Assembly (NCBI GenBank): GCA_015522385.1
Contig: WAMJ01000089.1
Span: 1-5,246 of the forward strand
From: Candidatus Heimdallarchaeota archaeon
Lineage (GTDB): Archaea; Asgardarchaeota; Heimdallarchaeia; Heimdallarchaeales; Kariarchaeaceae
Direction: 5' to 3'
Length of the DNA stretch: 5,246 nucleotides
Shown: positions 1 to 5,246 of the stretch, one piece after another
How positions within the stretch are numbered: the stretch's first letter is position 1
Layout: the number at the start of each line of letters is the position of its first letter
The notes under the pieces: model-generated
Told to the model about the DNA's origin: nothing
The model's database searches: none
The model's input: the letters and a program-made list of their open reading frames with translations, nothing else
Translations under genes and position numbers: made by a program

Positions 1-18
1 ATGTCTCCAGAGTAAGTA

Positions 19-28
19 TTTTTTAAAT
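19..28 (+). promoter_or_regulatory. TATA-box candidate for the dehydrogenase gene
   Basis: A TTTTTTAAAT stretch resembles an archaeal TATA box. The preceding AGTAAGT at 11-17 fits the loose purine/AA pattern of a TFB recognition element. With usual archaeal spacing (about 25 bases from box centre to start) transcription would begin near 50, just ahead of the Shine-Dalgarno sequence, giving a leader of about 15 bases. The T-run also follows a TAA at 13-15, so it could double as a T-rich terminator for a gene entering from the left. The sequence alone cannot separate these roles. Confidence 0.5.
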
Positions 29-51
29 CATCTCCAGATTTGGACTTACGA

Positions 52-60
52 GAGGAGATC
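52..60 (+). promoter_or_regulatory. Shine-Dalgarno site that supports the TTG start at 66
   Basis: GAGGAGATC is a good match to the complement of the 16S rRNA 3' end. Its GAGGAG core ends 8 bases before the TTG at 66. The reading frame is open back to a TAA at 24-26 but holds no ATG or GTG, so this site decides in favour of the TTG start. Confidence 0.6.
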
Positions 61-65
61 TTAGT

Positions 66-995
66 TTGATAGAGACCCGCGCCCTATGGATCACAGCTCC
101 CAAGAGAACAGAGATCAGGGATGAATCTGTCCGAGCTTCACACGATATGGTGACGATTAAGAGTGTCTACTCTGGTATCAGTACGGGTACTGAGCGACTG
201 GTTTTTTCAGGTTCAGTCCCAGTTGAACTTTATGCCCAAATGAAAGTGCCCTACCAGAGAGGTTCCTTCGCCCTTCCGATCAAGTACGGGTACAGCCTCG
301 TCGGTGAGGTCGTGGATGGAGAAAATGATGGAAGGTACGTGCACGTCATGCATCCTCATCAGGACATGGCGGTCATTCGCCGTGAAGACATTACCCTACT
401 TCCCAAGGAGATGGGTGCGAGAGAAGCGGTGATGATCAGTAACCTCGAAACAGCACTAACGGGTGTGTGGGATTCCAAGATAAGTATTGGTGACCGTGCC
501 GCTGTCATCGGTTACGGGGCAATCGGTGCCCTCGTGACATCAGTTTTAAAGCTCATGAACATCGAGGTGGATGTCTACGAGGAGTCACAAGATAGGGTCT
601 CTTTCATCCGAGGATGTAGGGTGAACCCCGATGACAACGGTTATGATGTCGTCTTTAACTGCTCCAGCTCCGGGAGGGGCCTCCAGAAGGGAATCGAGAT
701 CTCGGGATATGAAGGTAGGATAGTCGAGCTCTCATGGTATGGCACCAAGGACATTAACCTAAAGCTCGGGGGTTCCTTCCACACTCAGAGGAAGCAGATA
801 ATTTCCTCTCAGGTGAGTAACATTCCCTCCGACCGATCTGGACGGTGGGATCATAAAAGGCGTAAGGAGGTCTGTATTGAGCTCATACAAAAGATCAATC
901 TTCCAATGCATGAGGTGAGCTTCCATGAACTGGACACTGAGTATGGTGAGATACTTGAGTCCAAAGCTCATCTGGTCTCTGTGGTAAAGTACTGA
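66..995 (+). CDS. BchC-like medium-chain dehydrogenase/reductase without catalytic-zinc motif
   Basis: This 309-residue protein is a probable cytosolic NAD(P)-dependent oxidoreductase of the medium-chain dehydrogenase/reductase superfamily. The N-terminal GroES-like part carries SGISTGTE (36-43) where zinc alcohol dehydrogenases have a Cys-containing CGxCGTD motif, so the catalytic zinc ligand is missing. The Rossmann fold shows GYGAIG (149-154) and an acidic residue near 172 after the second strand, which suggests NAD(H). Distal family-like motifs are HPHQD (96-100), ELSWYG (221-226), FHTQRK..SSQVS (238-251) and RWDHKRR (260-266). From memory, these match a family, often annotated 'zinc-binding alcohol dehydrogenase' or related to bacteriochlorophyllide dehydrogenase BchC, found in alphaproteobacteria near 6-carboxytetrahydropterin synthase genes; usual length is about 310-330, so this copy looks complete. 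No chlorophyll or pterin genes are present here. The substrate is unknown. Start is TTG, supported by the Shine-Dalgarno site. Family assignment is fairly sure, function is not. Confidence 0.8.
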   Translation: MIETRALWITAPKRTEIRDESVRASHDMVTIKSVYSGISTGTERLVFSGSVPVELYAQMKVPYQRGSFALPIKYGYSLVGEVVDGENDGRYVHVMHPHQDMAVIRREDITLLPKEMGAREAVMISNLETALTGVWDSKISIGDRAAVIGYGAIGALVTSVLKLMNIEVDVYEESQDRVSFIRGCRVNPDDNGYDVVFNCSSSGRGLQKGIEISGYEGRIVELSWYGTKDINLKLGGSFHTQRKQIISSQVSNIPSDRSGRWDHKRRKEVCIELIQKINLPMHEVSFHELDTEYGEILESKAHLVSVVKY

Positions 996-1001
996 TCTCA
1001 A

Positions 1002-1370
1002 CTACAAGAGGAGAAGGACAACCATAATGACCTCGATCACCTTGGTCACCATTCCTATCGGTTGCTGAAGACCTGATGCTCCCCAGACGACAAAGTACGC
1101 GATTATAGTGACGATGGTATAGACGAGGAGGAGCATCTTGACCTTGCTGGACATCCCCTTGACCATCATCTTCTGGGAGGTAGGTAGGGGCAATTTCATA
1201 GGGTGGTAGATCGCCACGAGGATTACGAAGAATCCGGCTCCGTTGAGGAAGAGAATCACACCCAAGAAATCGAATTTGGTCGCCATAACCAGCACTCCTA
1301 CGAGAAGATGGATCACTGCTGTAAGCACTGTCAGAATCTTTATCGGTTTGTCGTATTTCGAGTCAAACAT
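1002..1370 (-). CDS. Small four-helix integral membrane protein of unknown function
   Basis: This 122-residue protein is mostly hydrophobic, with four likely transmembrane segments at about 11-30, 34-55, 78-98 and 104-122. Lysines cluster at the N-terminus (KYDKPIK, 5-11) and in the central loop (K67, K71, K76, K78). By the positive-inside rule both face the cytoplasm, so the predicted topology is N-in/C-in. The chain ends in a run of leucines directly before the TAG, with no C-terminal tail. I see no catalytic or metal-binding motif and do not recognise the family securely; it resembles in size and layout small four-helix DUF proteins of haloarchaea, but that is only an impression. The ATG has no Shine-Dalgarno sequence and a TATA-like box lies about 26 bases upstream, so a leaderless mRNA is likely. 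It is convergent with the dehydrogenase and divergent from the cystathionine enzyme gene. Confidence 0.8.
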   Translation of the reverse strand: MFDSKYDKPIKILTVLTAVIHLLVGVLVMATKFDFLGVILFLNGAGFFVILVAIYHPMKLPLPTSQKMMVKGMSSKVKMLLLVYTIVTIIAYFVVWGASGLQQPIGMVTKVIEVIMVVLLLL

Positions 1371-1390
1371 TAAGCTGAAAACACCCGGAA

Positions 1391-1400
1391 TATTTTAAAT
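1391..1400 (-). promoter_or_regulatory. TATA box of the membrane-protein gene (leaderless layout)
   Basis: On the minus strand this reads ATTTAAAATA, a good archaeal TATA-box match. Its centre is about 26 bases from the A of the ATG at 1370, the usual distance from TATA box to transcription start, so the mRNA should begin at or next to the start codon. The bases between (TTCCGGGTGTTTTCAGCTTA) hold no Shine-Dalgarno sequence. The same A/T tract reads TATTTTAAAT on the plus strand and could also serve the divergent gene. Confidence 0.6.
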
Positions 1401-1420
1401 GTTCAGTCTTCTGAGAAGGG

Positions 1421-1426
1421 TATATA
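1421..1426 (+). promoter_or_regulatory. TATA-box candidate for the cystathionine gamma-synthase/lyase gene
   Basis: TATATA follows a purine-rich GAGAAGGG tract (1412-1420 region) that could act as a TFB recognition element. Expected transcription start is near 1449, giving a leader of about 20 bases that includes AAAGG at 1459-1463, a weak Shine-Dalgarno sequence 5 bases before the ATG. A second possibility is the TATTTTAAAT at 1391-1400, which would start transcription near 1422 and include AAGGAG at 1445-1450 in the leader, though that lies 18 bases from the ATG. Confidence 0.5.
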
Positions 1427-1468
1427 GGGAAGCGAACCTATTTCAAGGAGTGGGTTCCAAAGGCATCA

Positions 1469-2617
1469 ATGACATTTAAGTTCGAGACCAGAGCAATACA
1501 CGCAGGACAGGAAGCAGACAAGGAGACTGGTGCGGTCATCCCCCCGATCCATATGAGCTCAACCTTCAAGCAGGACGGTGTAGGTAACCACCGTGGCTTC
1601 GAGTACAGCAGAACTGGAAACCCCACACGCAATCAGTTCGAAGAACTCATGGCATCGCTTGAAGGGGGTAGGTACGGACTTGCTTTTGCCTCAGGTTCTG
1701 CCGCGACTGCGACAGTGCAGTTGATGCTGAACGAAGGAGATCACGTCATATGCGGCGACGATGTCTACGGTGGGACGTTTAGGTTCTTCGACAAGGTCAT
1801 GAGAAGATTCGGTGTAGAGTACACATTCGTCGACACCACCGACCCGGTCAATGTGAGCAATTCCATTCAGGAGAACACCAAGCTCGTCTGGTTGGAGACA
1901 CCCACCAATCCATTGCTCAAGGTCTCCGATATCAGGGCCATCACTGACATAACCTCCAAGCACGGTATCATGTCGTTGGTTGACAACACCTTCGCCAGCC
2001 CGTACAACCAGTCGCCCCTCGATCTGGGTGCCTCCATGGTACTGCACTCCACGACCAAGTATATAGGTGGACACTCGGACCTCGTGGGTGGTGTGGTGGT
2101 CACCAACGACGAGAACATCCACGAGCAGCTGAGGTTCCTGCAGAATGCTGCAGGTGCTGTGCCCTCCCCCTTCGACAGCTGGCTGGCTATGCGGGGAATC
2201 AAGACTTTGGCCGTGCGCATGGAGAGGCACGCCATGAACGCCTCAAGACTCATTGAATACCTCCTTGAGAGACCTGAGGTTACCACAGTCTATTACCCTT
2301 TTCTCGACGACCACCCGAACTCCCAAGTCGCAAAAGAGCAGATGAGGACTGGAGGAGGAATGATATCCTTTGATCTGAAGGAGGGGAAGAATGCTGCGTA
2401 CAACTTCCTCAAGGGTCTCGAACTGTTCACTCTCGCAGAGTCTCTCGGTGGAGTGGAAAGCCTGTGCGAGTACCCACCCGACATGACCCATGGATCTATT
2501 CCTGAGGAGAGAAGAGCAGAGATTGGGATCAATCCAGGACTCGTCCGACTGTCGGTCGGTATTGAGAACGTGGACGATCTCATCGCCGATCTCGAGAAAG
2601 GCTTTGCAAATCTCTAA
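1469..2617 (+). CDS. Cystathionine gamma-synthase / gamma-lyase family PLP enzyme
   Basis: This 382-residue enzyme belongs to the Cys/Met-metabolism PLP family (fold type I, typically a cytosolic homotetramer). It either joins cysteine to an activated homoserine to make cystathionine or cleaves cystathionine to cysteine, i.e. transsulfuration. Visible residues are E45-Y46-S-R48 in EYSRTGNPT (cofactor phosphate contact from the neighbouring subunit), ASGSAA 75-80, Y100 in VYGGT (ring stacking), D172 in VDNTF (pyridine nitrogen), K197 in HSTTKYIGGHSD (Schiff base), E324 in AESLGG and R360 in LVRLSVGIE (substrate carboxylate). Length is normal. YGGT rather than YGCT argues against methionine gamma-lyase. 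E45, where E. coli gamma-synthase has Asp and human gamma-lyase has Glu, mildly favours lyase or a bifunctional enzyme. No cystathionine beta-synthase or homoserine acyltransferase gene is nearby to settle it. The family is certain; synthase versus lyase is unresolved. ATG 1469 is the only sensible start. Confidence 0.95.
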   Translation: MTFKFETRAIHAGQEADKETGAVIPPIHMSSTFKQDGVGNHRGFEYSRTGNPTRNQFEELMASLEGGRYGLAFASGSAATATVQLMLNEGDHVICGDDVYGGTFRFFDKVMRRFGVEYTFVDTTDPVNVSNSIQENTKLVWLETPTNPLLKVSDIRAITDITSKHGIMSLVDNTFASPYNQSPLDLGASMVLHSTTKYIGGHSDLVGGVVVTNDENIHEQLRFLQNAAGAVPSPFDSWLAMRGIKTLAVRMERHAMNASRLIEYLLERPEVTTVYYPFLDDHPNSQVAKEQMRTGGGMISFDLKEGKNAAYNFLKGLELFTLAESLGGVESLCEYPPDMTHGSIPEERRAEIGINPGLVRLSVGIENVDDLIADLEKGFANL

Positions 2618-2691
2618 TCTGGATACTCTCGAGGAACAAGTTGTGAGTGCTGTCTGCCAATCCTCGGCTCCAGATATTCTGCTCTATTCAT
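2614..2691 (-). CDS. Possible 25-residue small ORF with strong Shine-Dalgarno sequence
   Basis: On the minus strand an ATG at 2691 follows AAGGAGGAGGAGGCG, a very strong Shine-Dalgarno-like tract. The frame encodes 25 residues, begins MNRAEYLEPR, and stops at a TAG that overlaps the TAA of the convergent cystathionine enzyme gene. The peptide is polar, without a membrane segment or a motif I recognise. TATA-like sequences lie at 2711-2718 and 2725-2732. The GGAGG repeats may simply reflect the purine-rich composition of this strand downstream of tex. I consider it more likely non-coding than coding. Confidence 0.15.
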   Translation of the reverse strand: MNRAEYLEPRIGRQHSQLVPREYPD

Positions 2692-2855
2692 CGCCTCCTC
2701 CTCCTTGTCACCTATATCTCTCTGTAATTATCTGGCTCTTACTAATCTCCCGTCTGCTCTTCTCCGATCTCACAGTGATCCTCTACGGTCTCTTCCGTGC
2801 TGAAGGATACCTTGGTCAAAATCGTACTACCCAATCTCGCATTAGATCTGCACCT
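2618..2855. other. Convergent intergenic spacer, pyrimidine-rich on the plus strand
   Basis: These 238 bases separate the stop codons of the cystathionine enzyme gene (+) and tex (-). The plus strand is rich in C and T (for example 2691-2706), which removes stop codons and leaves long meaningless open frames. I see no strong T-run terminator for either gene; the best is a TTTT on the minus strand near 2820-2823. The spacer contains one arm of a 17-base direct repeat, a short palindrome TCAC-A-GTGA at 2770-2778 and a weak small ORF candidate. Confidence 0.6.
2780..2796. repeat. 17-base direct repeat, spacer copy
   Basis: This copy reads CCTCTACGGTCTCTTCC on the plus strand and matches 2853-2869 at 16 of 17 positions, 73 bases away in the same orientation. 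It lies in the non-coding spacer just after the TCACAGTGA palindrome. A match this long is not expected by chance in 5 kb of ordinary sequence. Confidence 0.7.
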
Positions 2856-2869
2856 TTACGGTCTCTTCC
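2853..2869. repeat. 17-base direct repeat, copy over the tex stop codon
   Basis: This copy reads CCTTTACGGTCTCTTCC on the plus strand. On the tex strand it encodes the final Lys-Arg-Pro and the TAA stop plus the following AGG. The partner copy is at 2780-2796. The single difference converts the third base of the stop context (TAA here, TAG in the equivalent position of the other copy). Confidence 0.7.
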
Positions 2870-4955
2870 CATTGACCTCAAGGAGTTTGAGAGAGATTCG
2901 CCGTCGTTCCATATCGATGTCGATGACCTCCGTTTTCACGAAATCTCCCACCTTCACGACCGAGTACACATTCTGGATAAATCGATCTGCGAGGTGAGAC
3001 TTATGAACTAGTCCGTTTTCCTTTATCCCCAAATTGATGAAGGCGCCGAAATCAGTGACATTACTCACCTTTCCATAGTACGACTTCCCTATCTTCAGAT
3101 CATCCAAGGACTCAACTTGGCCAACGATGTCGTGGAACTCCCGGACTCCCCTGCGATCTATCCCAAGGAAGACCAGTTCCTCGATGATATCCTTGATCCG
3201 GATCTCACCGATCTCCTCGTCCGTGTACTTACTGACCTTCAACCGAGAAAGAATCTTCCTCCTGCTCTTGGAAGACATCTTCTCCAGCTTCTTCAAGGAA
3301 GTACCTGCTTCCCGCACCATCCGTTCTGCCAGCTCGTAGTCATCGGGATGGATCATCGTCCGGTCCAGCAGTTGCTCGGAGTGGGGCACTCGCAAGAAAC
3401 CGCTGCACTGCTGGTACTTCTGCTTACCTATCCCCGAGATCTTCAATAACTGCCTACGCGTGGTTATCGAATTCTTCTTCCTGTAGTCGACAATCCGCTT
3501 GGCAAGAGCCTCCCCTATCCCAGAGACATAAGTCAAAGCACTGGCCGAGGCCGTCTCGGTGGACAGACCATACCTGTTCACCGCCCTGCTGACCGTGAAC
3601 CGCAGGGACTCGTCCAGCATCTTCTGATCGACATCGTGCTGGTACTGGCCAACCCCTAAGGACTTCGGGTCGATCTTCACGTACTCTGCCAGCGGATCTA
3701 ACACCCTCCGGGCGATGGAGACAGCACTCCGCATCTCCACTTCCAGATCTGGGAACTCCTCTCTCGCTATCTTCGAAGCACTGTACACACTGGCCCCAAC
3801 CTCAGAGACCACTGCCATCCGTACTTCAGGAAGGTGACTCTGCACGAACTGCGCTGTCTCCTTCGAGGCCGTGCCATCCCCCACAACGACGAACTCCACC
3901 CCGTGTCTCTTGATCAGGGACCTCAGTATCTTCGTGCTCTCGGACGTCTTGTTGTGCGGAGCCACCGGATAGATCACAGCCGTGTCCAACAGATCTCCAC
4001 TGGCGTCAACGACCGCGACCTTCGCCCCCGTCTTGTATCCCGGATCCAAGGCGAGAACTGGCTCTGGCTCAATTGGTGGTGTGAGCAGCAGATTCAACAG
4101 GTTCATCTCGAAGACCTCGATCGCACGACGATCCGCCTTCTCCTTCAGCATTTTGCGGACTGTACGAGTAGATCTCGGGATGAGAAGACGTTTCAAACCC
4201 CTCTCCAACCCCATCTCGTAGTACTTCCGGAATTTCGACGGAGGACTCCCGTGCTTGAGAAGCGTCCGAACGATCTTCTCGAAGTTGTAGTCGAAGGAGA
4301 AACTAAGCAGACCATCACGCTCTCCCCTGAAGAGCGCATGGATCTGATGACCCTTCAGGTGATCAACCCGTGAGTTCAGCTTGACATACGAGGCGTACTT
4401 CGAGACCTCCTTCTTCAACTTCACCGTAATCCGCGAGAACAGCAGCTCAGAGACCACCGTGTACTTCGCACGAGGATGCACAACCGACTCCTCGGCAACG
4501 ATGTCCAATGCCGCATCTAAGTCTCCTCCAAGCTTGGACAAAACCTTCTTCAGATTACCCTTGCTCCTCCCCATGATGATGTCAGCTGCCTCTTGGTATC
4601 CCCGCTCCCTCGCCATCCCGGCCCTTGTCTTCCGATCTTTACTGTATGGGGTCAGAAGGTCAGAGACCTCGGAAGCAGAACGGCACATATTAATGGCCTG
4701 CTCCAACTCAGGCGTCAGTACCCCTAACTTCTCCAACCTCGTCCGAGCCTTCTCCTGTGCATCCACAAGTGACCTCAGAGATTTCAACGCCTTCTGGAAA
4801 TCCAGAATCTCAACCTCGTCTGCTCCGTTCGTCTGATCCTTACGGTACCTCGCAATGAAGGGAATGGTCATGTCATCATCGAGAAGCCGAATGAGGTTAT
4901 TCACAGTCCTCTCACTCATCTGAAATCGATTAGACAGTGTGAGAACTATATCCAT
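2856..4955 (-). CDS. tex: Tex-like S1-domain transcription accessory protein
   Basis: This 699-residue protein has the full Tex domain order, a cytosolic nucleic-acid-binding factor linked in bacteria to transcription and related to eukaryotic Spt6. The helical Tex N-terminal region shows IPFIARYRKDQTNGADEVE (31-49). A YqgF/RNase H-like domain follows from about 298 (LALDPGYKTG 301-310, VVVGDGTAS 356-364, SEVGASVYSAS 384-394). Next are DPKSLGVGQYQHDV (429-442), tandem helix-hairpin-helix motifs (YVSGIGEALAKRIVDYR 476-492; LLKISGIGKQKY 503-514), FLRV and LDRTMIHPDDY (530-540). An S1 domain fills about 622-691 (GKVSNVTDFGAFINLG, GLVHKSHL). From memory, bacterial Tex usually has IGNGTAS and SEAGAS, so D360 and V386 are departures. 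Bacterial Tex is typically 720-785 residues; this one ends almost at the S1 domain. The ATG at 4955 is the first possible start after an in-frame stop; no Shine-Dalgarno sequence, so probably a leaderless mRNA. No functional partner is adjacent. Confidence 0.95.
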   Translation of the reverse strand: MDIVLTLSNRFQMSERTVNNLIRLLDDDMTIPFIARYRKDQTNGADEVEILDFQKALKSLRSLVDAQEKARTRLEKLGVLTPELEQAINMCRSASEVSDLLTPYSKDRKTRAGMARERGYQEAADIIMGRSKGNLKKVLSKLGGDLDAALDIVAEESVVHPRAKYTVVSELLFSRITVKLKKEVSKYASYVKLNSRVDHLKGHQIHALFRGERDGLLSFSFDYNFEKIVRTLLKHGSPPSKFRKYYEMGLERGLKRLLIPRSTRTVRKMLKEKADRRAIEVFEMNLLNLLLTPPIEPEPVLALDPGYKTGAKVAVVDASGDLLDTAVIYPVAPHNKTSESTKILRSLIKRHGVEFVVVGDGTASKETAQFVQSHLPEVRMAVVSEVGASVYSASKIAREEFPDLEVEMRSAVSIARRVLDPLAEYVKIDPKSLGVGQYQHDVDQKMLDESLRFTVSRAVNRYGLSTETASASALTYVSGIGEALAKRIVDYRKKNSITTRRQLLKISGIGKQKYQQCSGFLRVPHSEQLLDRTMIHPDDYELAERMVREAGTSLKKLEKMSSKSRRKILSRLKVSKYTDEEIGEIRIKDIIEELVFLGIDRRGVREFHDIVGQVESLDDLKIGKSYYGKVSNVTDFGAFINLGIKENGLVHKSHLADRFIQNVYSVVKVGDFVKTEVIDIDMERRRISLKLLEVNGKRP

Positions 4956-4975
4956 CAGATTTGAGATTTTATGAA

Positions 4976-4993
4976 TTTTATAAAATAATTCCG
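4976..4993 (-). promoter_or_regulatory. tex promoter: TATA box with possible TFB element, leaderless layout
   Basis: The minus strand has TTTTATAAAA (4976-4985), a TATA box centred about 25 bases from the A of the tex ATG. Just upstream CGGAATT (4993-4987) fits the archaeal BRE pattern cRnAAnt. No Shine-Dalgarno sequence lies between box and ATG, so transcription should start at or within a few bases of the start codon. Confidence 0.6.
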
Positions 4994-5216
4994 TCTGGTC
5001 TAACTGAAAAATTTTGTCTGACTATGAATGGAAAACAATCACAAATGTGTACCACCCGAGAGGAATATACCCATTTCTCACAATTCATTCCCACTGAACT
5101 ATAGAAATGGAGGGAGCTTCGTATTTTTTCTAAAAATTATTTCATTTTCGGAAATTATTCTATACCCATATAATACACCATTTTAAACCCGAAATGCAAA
5201 ATCGAATGACAAACAT
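4994..5216. other. A/T-rich divergent intergenic region with short repeats
   Basis: This stretch between the tex promoter and the right edge holds no convincing gene. It is markedly more A/T-rich than the flanking genes. I can see an 8-base inverted repeat (CCATTTCT 5071-5078 and AGAAATGG 5103-5110, 24-base loop), a 9-base direct repeat TATACCCAT (5066-5074 and 5161-5169), an 8-base direct repeat AAATTATT (5134-5141 and 5152-5159) and a TTTTTT run at 5124-5129. These could be operator or promoter elements for the genes on either side, but short A/T repeats arise easily by chance. Confidence 0.5.
5181..5187 (+). promoter_or_regulatory. Possible TATA box for a gene running off the right edge
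   Basis: TTTTAAA is TATA-like and would place a transcription start near 5210, about 7 bases before the ATG at 5217. A competing candidate, ATATAAT at 5168-5174, would start transcription near 5197, next to the ATG at 5194 that opens only an eight-codon frame. Both are weak predictions. Confidence 0.25.
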
Positions 5217-5246
5217 ATGAGCGACATAAAAAATGCGGTGTTAAAA
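5217..5246 (+). CDS. Possible 5' end of a truncated gene at the right edge
   Basis: An ATG at 5217 opens ten codons (MSDIKNAVLK) that continue past the window. An eight-codon frame starting at 5194 (internal ATG at 5206) ends at a TGA overlapping this ATG in an ATGA junction, so it would be a minimal upstream ORF if translated. Ten codons are too few to identify a product, and the frame may not be a gene. TATA-like sequence upstream and the divergent layout with tex are the only support. Confidence 0.25.
   Translation, partial: MSDIKNAVLK

Noticed and set aside
1..15. 3' end of an upstream gene (frame ending MSPE then TAA)
   Set aside because: Only four codons are visible, so it cannot be told from chance; the T-run after it is equally well explained as part of the TATA box.
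759..1001. 80-codon minus-strand frame over the 3' end of the dehydrogenase gene
   Set aside because: Lies antisense to conserved family motifs and abuts the membrane-protein stop; no ribosome or promoter signal.
1691..2230. 179-codon minus-strand frame inside the cystathionine enzyme gene
   Set aside because: Antisense shadow of a gene with all catalytic motifs intact; the product is His/Gly/Val-rich and lacks recognisable domains.
1469..2617. Methionine gamma-lyase identity
   Set aside because: The residue after Y100-Gly is Gly (YGGT), where methionine gamma-lyases have the characteristic Cys (YGCT).
2691..2706. C/T-rich tract as a terminator of the cystathionine enzyme gene
   Set aside because: Archaeal termination favours T-runs; this tract is interrupted by C and has no hairpin.
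2490..3011. 173-codon plus-strand open frame from inside the cystathionine enzyme gene into tex
   Set aside because: It overlaps two well-supported genes, has no start signal and gives a low-complexity Ser/Leu/Pro/Arg-rich product; it results from pyrimidine-rich sequence with few stops.
3834..4373. 179-codon plus-strand frame inside tex
   Set aside because: Antisense shadow of the conserved Tex core; no start signal and no recognisable motif.
1..5246. CRISPR array, tRNA, rRNA, insertion sequence or defence system
   Set aside because: No regularly spaced repeats, no cloverleaf or rRNA-like sequence, and no transposase, nuclease or toxin-antitoxin motif was seen; the genes present are metabolic or housekeeping types.

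Overview
The window reads as chromosomal DNA from an archaeon. Core promoters look archaeal: A/T-rich TATA-like boxes, no bacterial -35/-10 pairs. For two genes the box is centred about 26 bases before the ATG with no Shine-Dalgarno sequence between, the layout of leaderless archaeal transcripts. Arginine is often AGG/AGA. The gene mix (a Tex-like protein, a transsulfuration enzyme, a BchC-like dehydrogenase and a four-helix membrane protein) would suit a Thermoplasmatota-like, possibly planktonic marine, lineage. That placement is inference; no rRNA or other strong taxonomic marker is present.

Layout. The four clear genes alternate strand. (1) 66-995 (+) encodes a medium-chain dehydrogenase/reductase related to BchC-type proteins, lacking the usual zinc-binding Cys motif, with its own TATA box, Shine-Dalgarno sequence and TTG start. 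(2) 1002-1370 (-), convergent with it across 6 bases, encodes a 122-residue protein with four predicted membrane helices. (3) 1371-1468 is a compact divergent promoter region. (4) 1469-2617 (+) encodes a PLP-dependent cystathionine gamma-synthase/lyase with its catalytic residues intact. (5) 2618-2855 is a pyrimidine-rich convergent spacer with a 17-base near-perfect direct repeat (one copy covering the stop codon of the next gene) and a weak 25-codon ORF candidate. (6) 2856-4955 (-) encodes Tex, an S1-domain nucleic-acid-binding transcription accessory protein. (7) 4956-5246 is an A/T-rich divergent region with the tex promoter, short repeats and perhaps the first ten codons of another gene.

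The genes do not form an operon: orientation changes at every step and each has its own promoter candidate. They appear functionally independent: sulfur amino acid metabolism, RNA/transcription maintenance, an uncharacterised redox enzyme and an uncharacterised membrane protein. I see no mobile element, CRISPR array, tRNA or rRNA, and no clear new multi-gene system. The points most worth checking are the zinc-less dehydrogenase in an archaeal setting, the repeat across the tex stop codon, and the mixed leaderless/leadered start signals.
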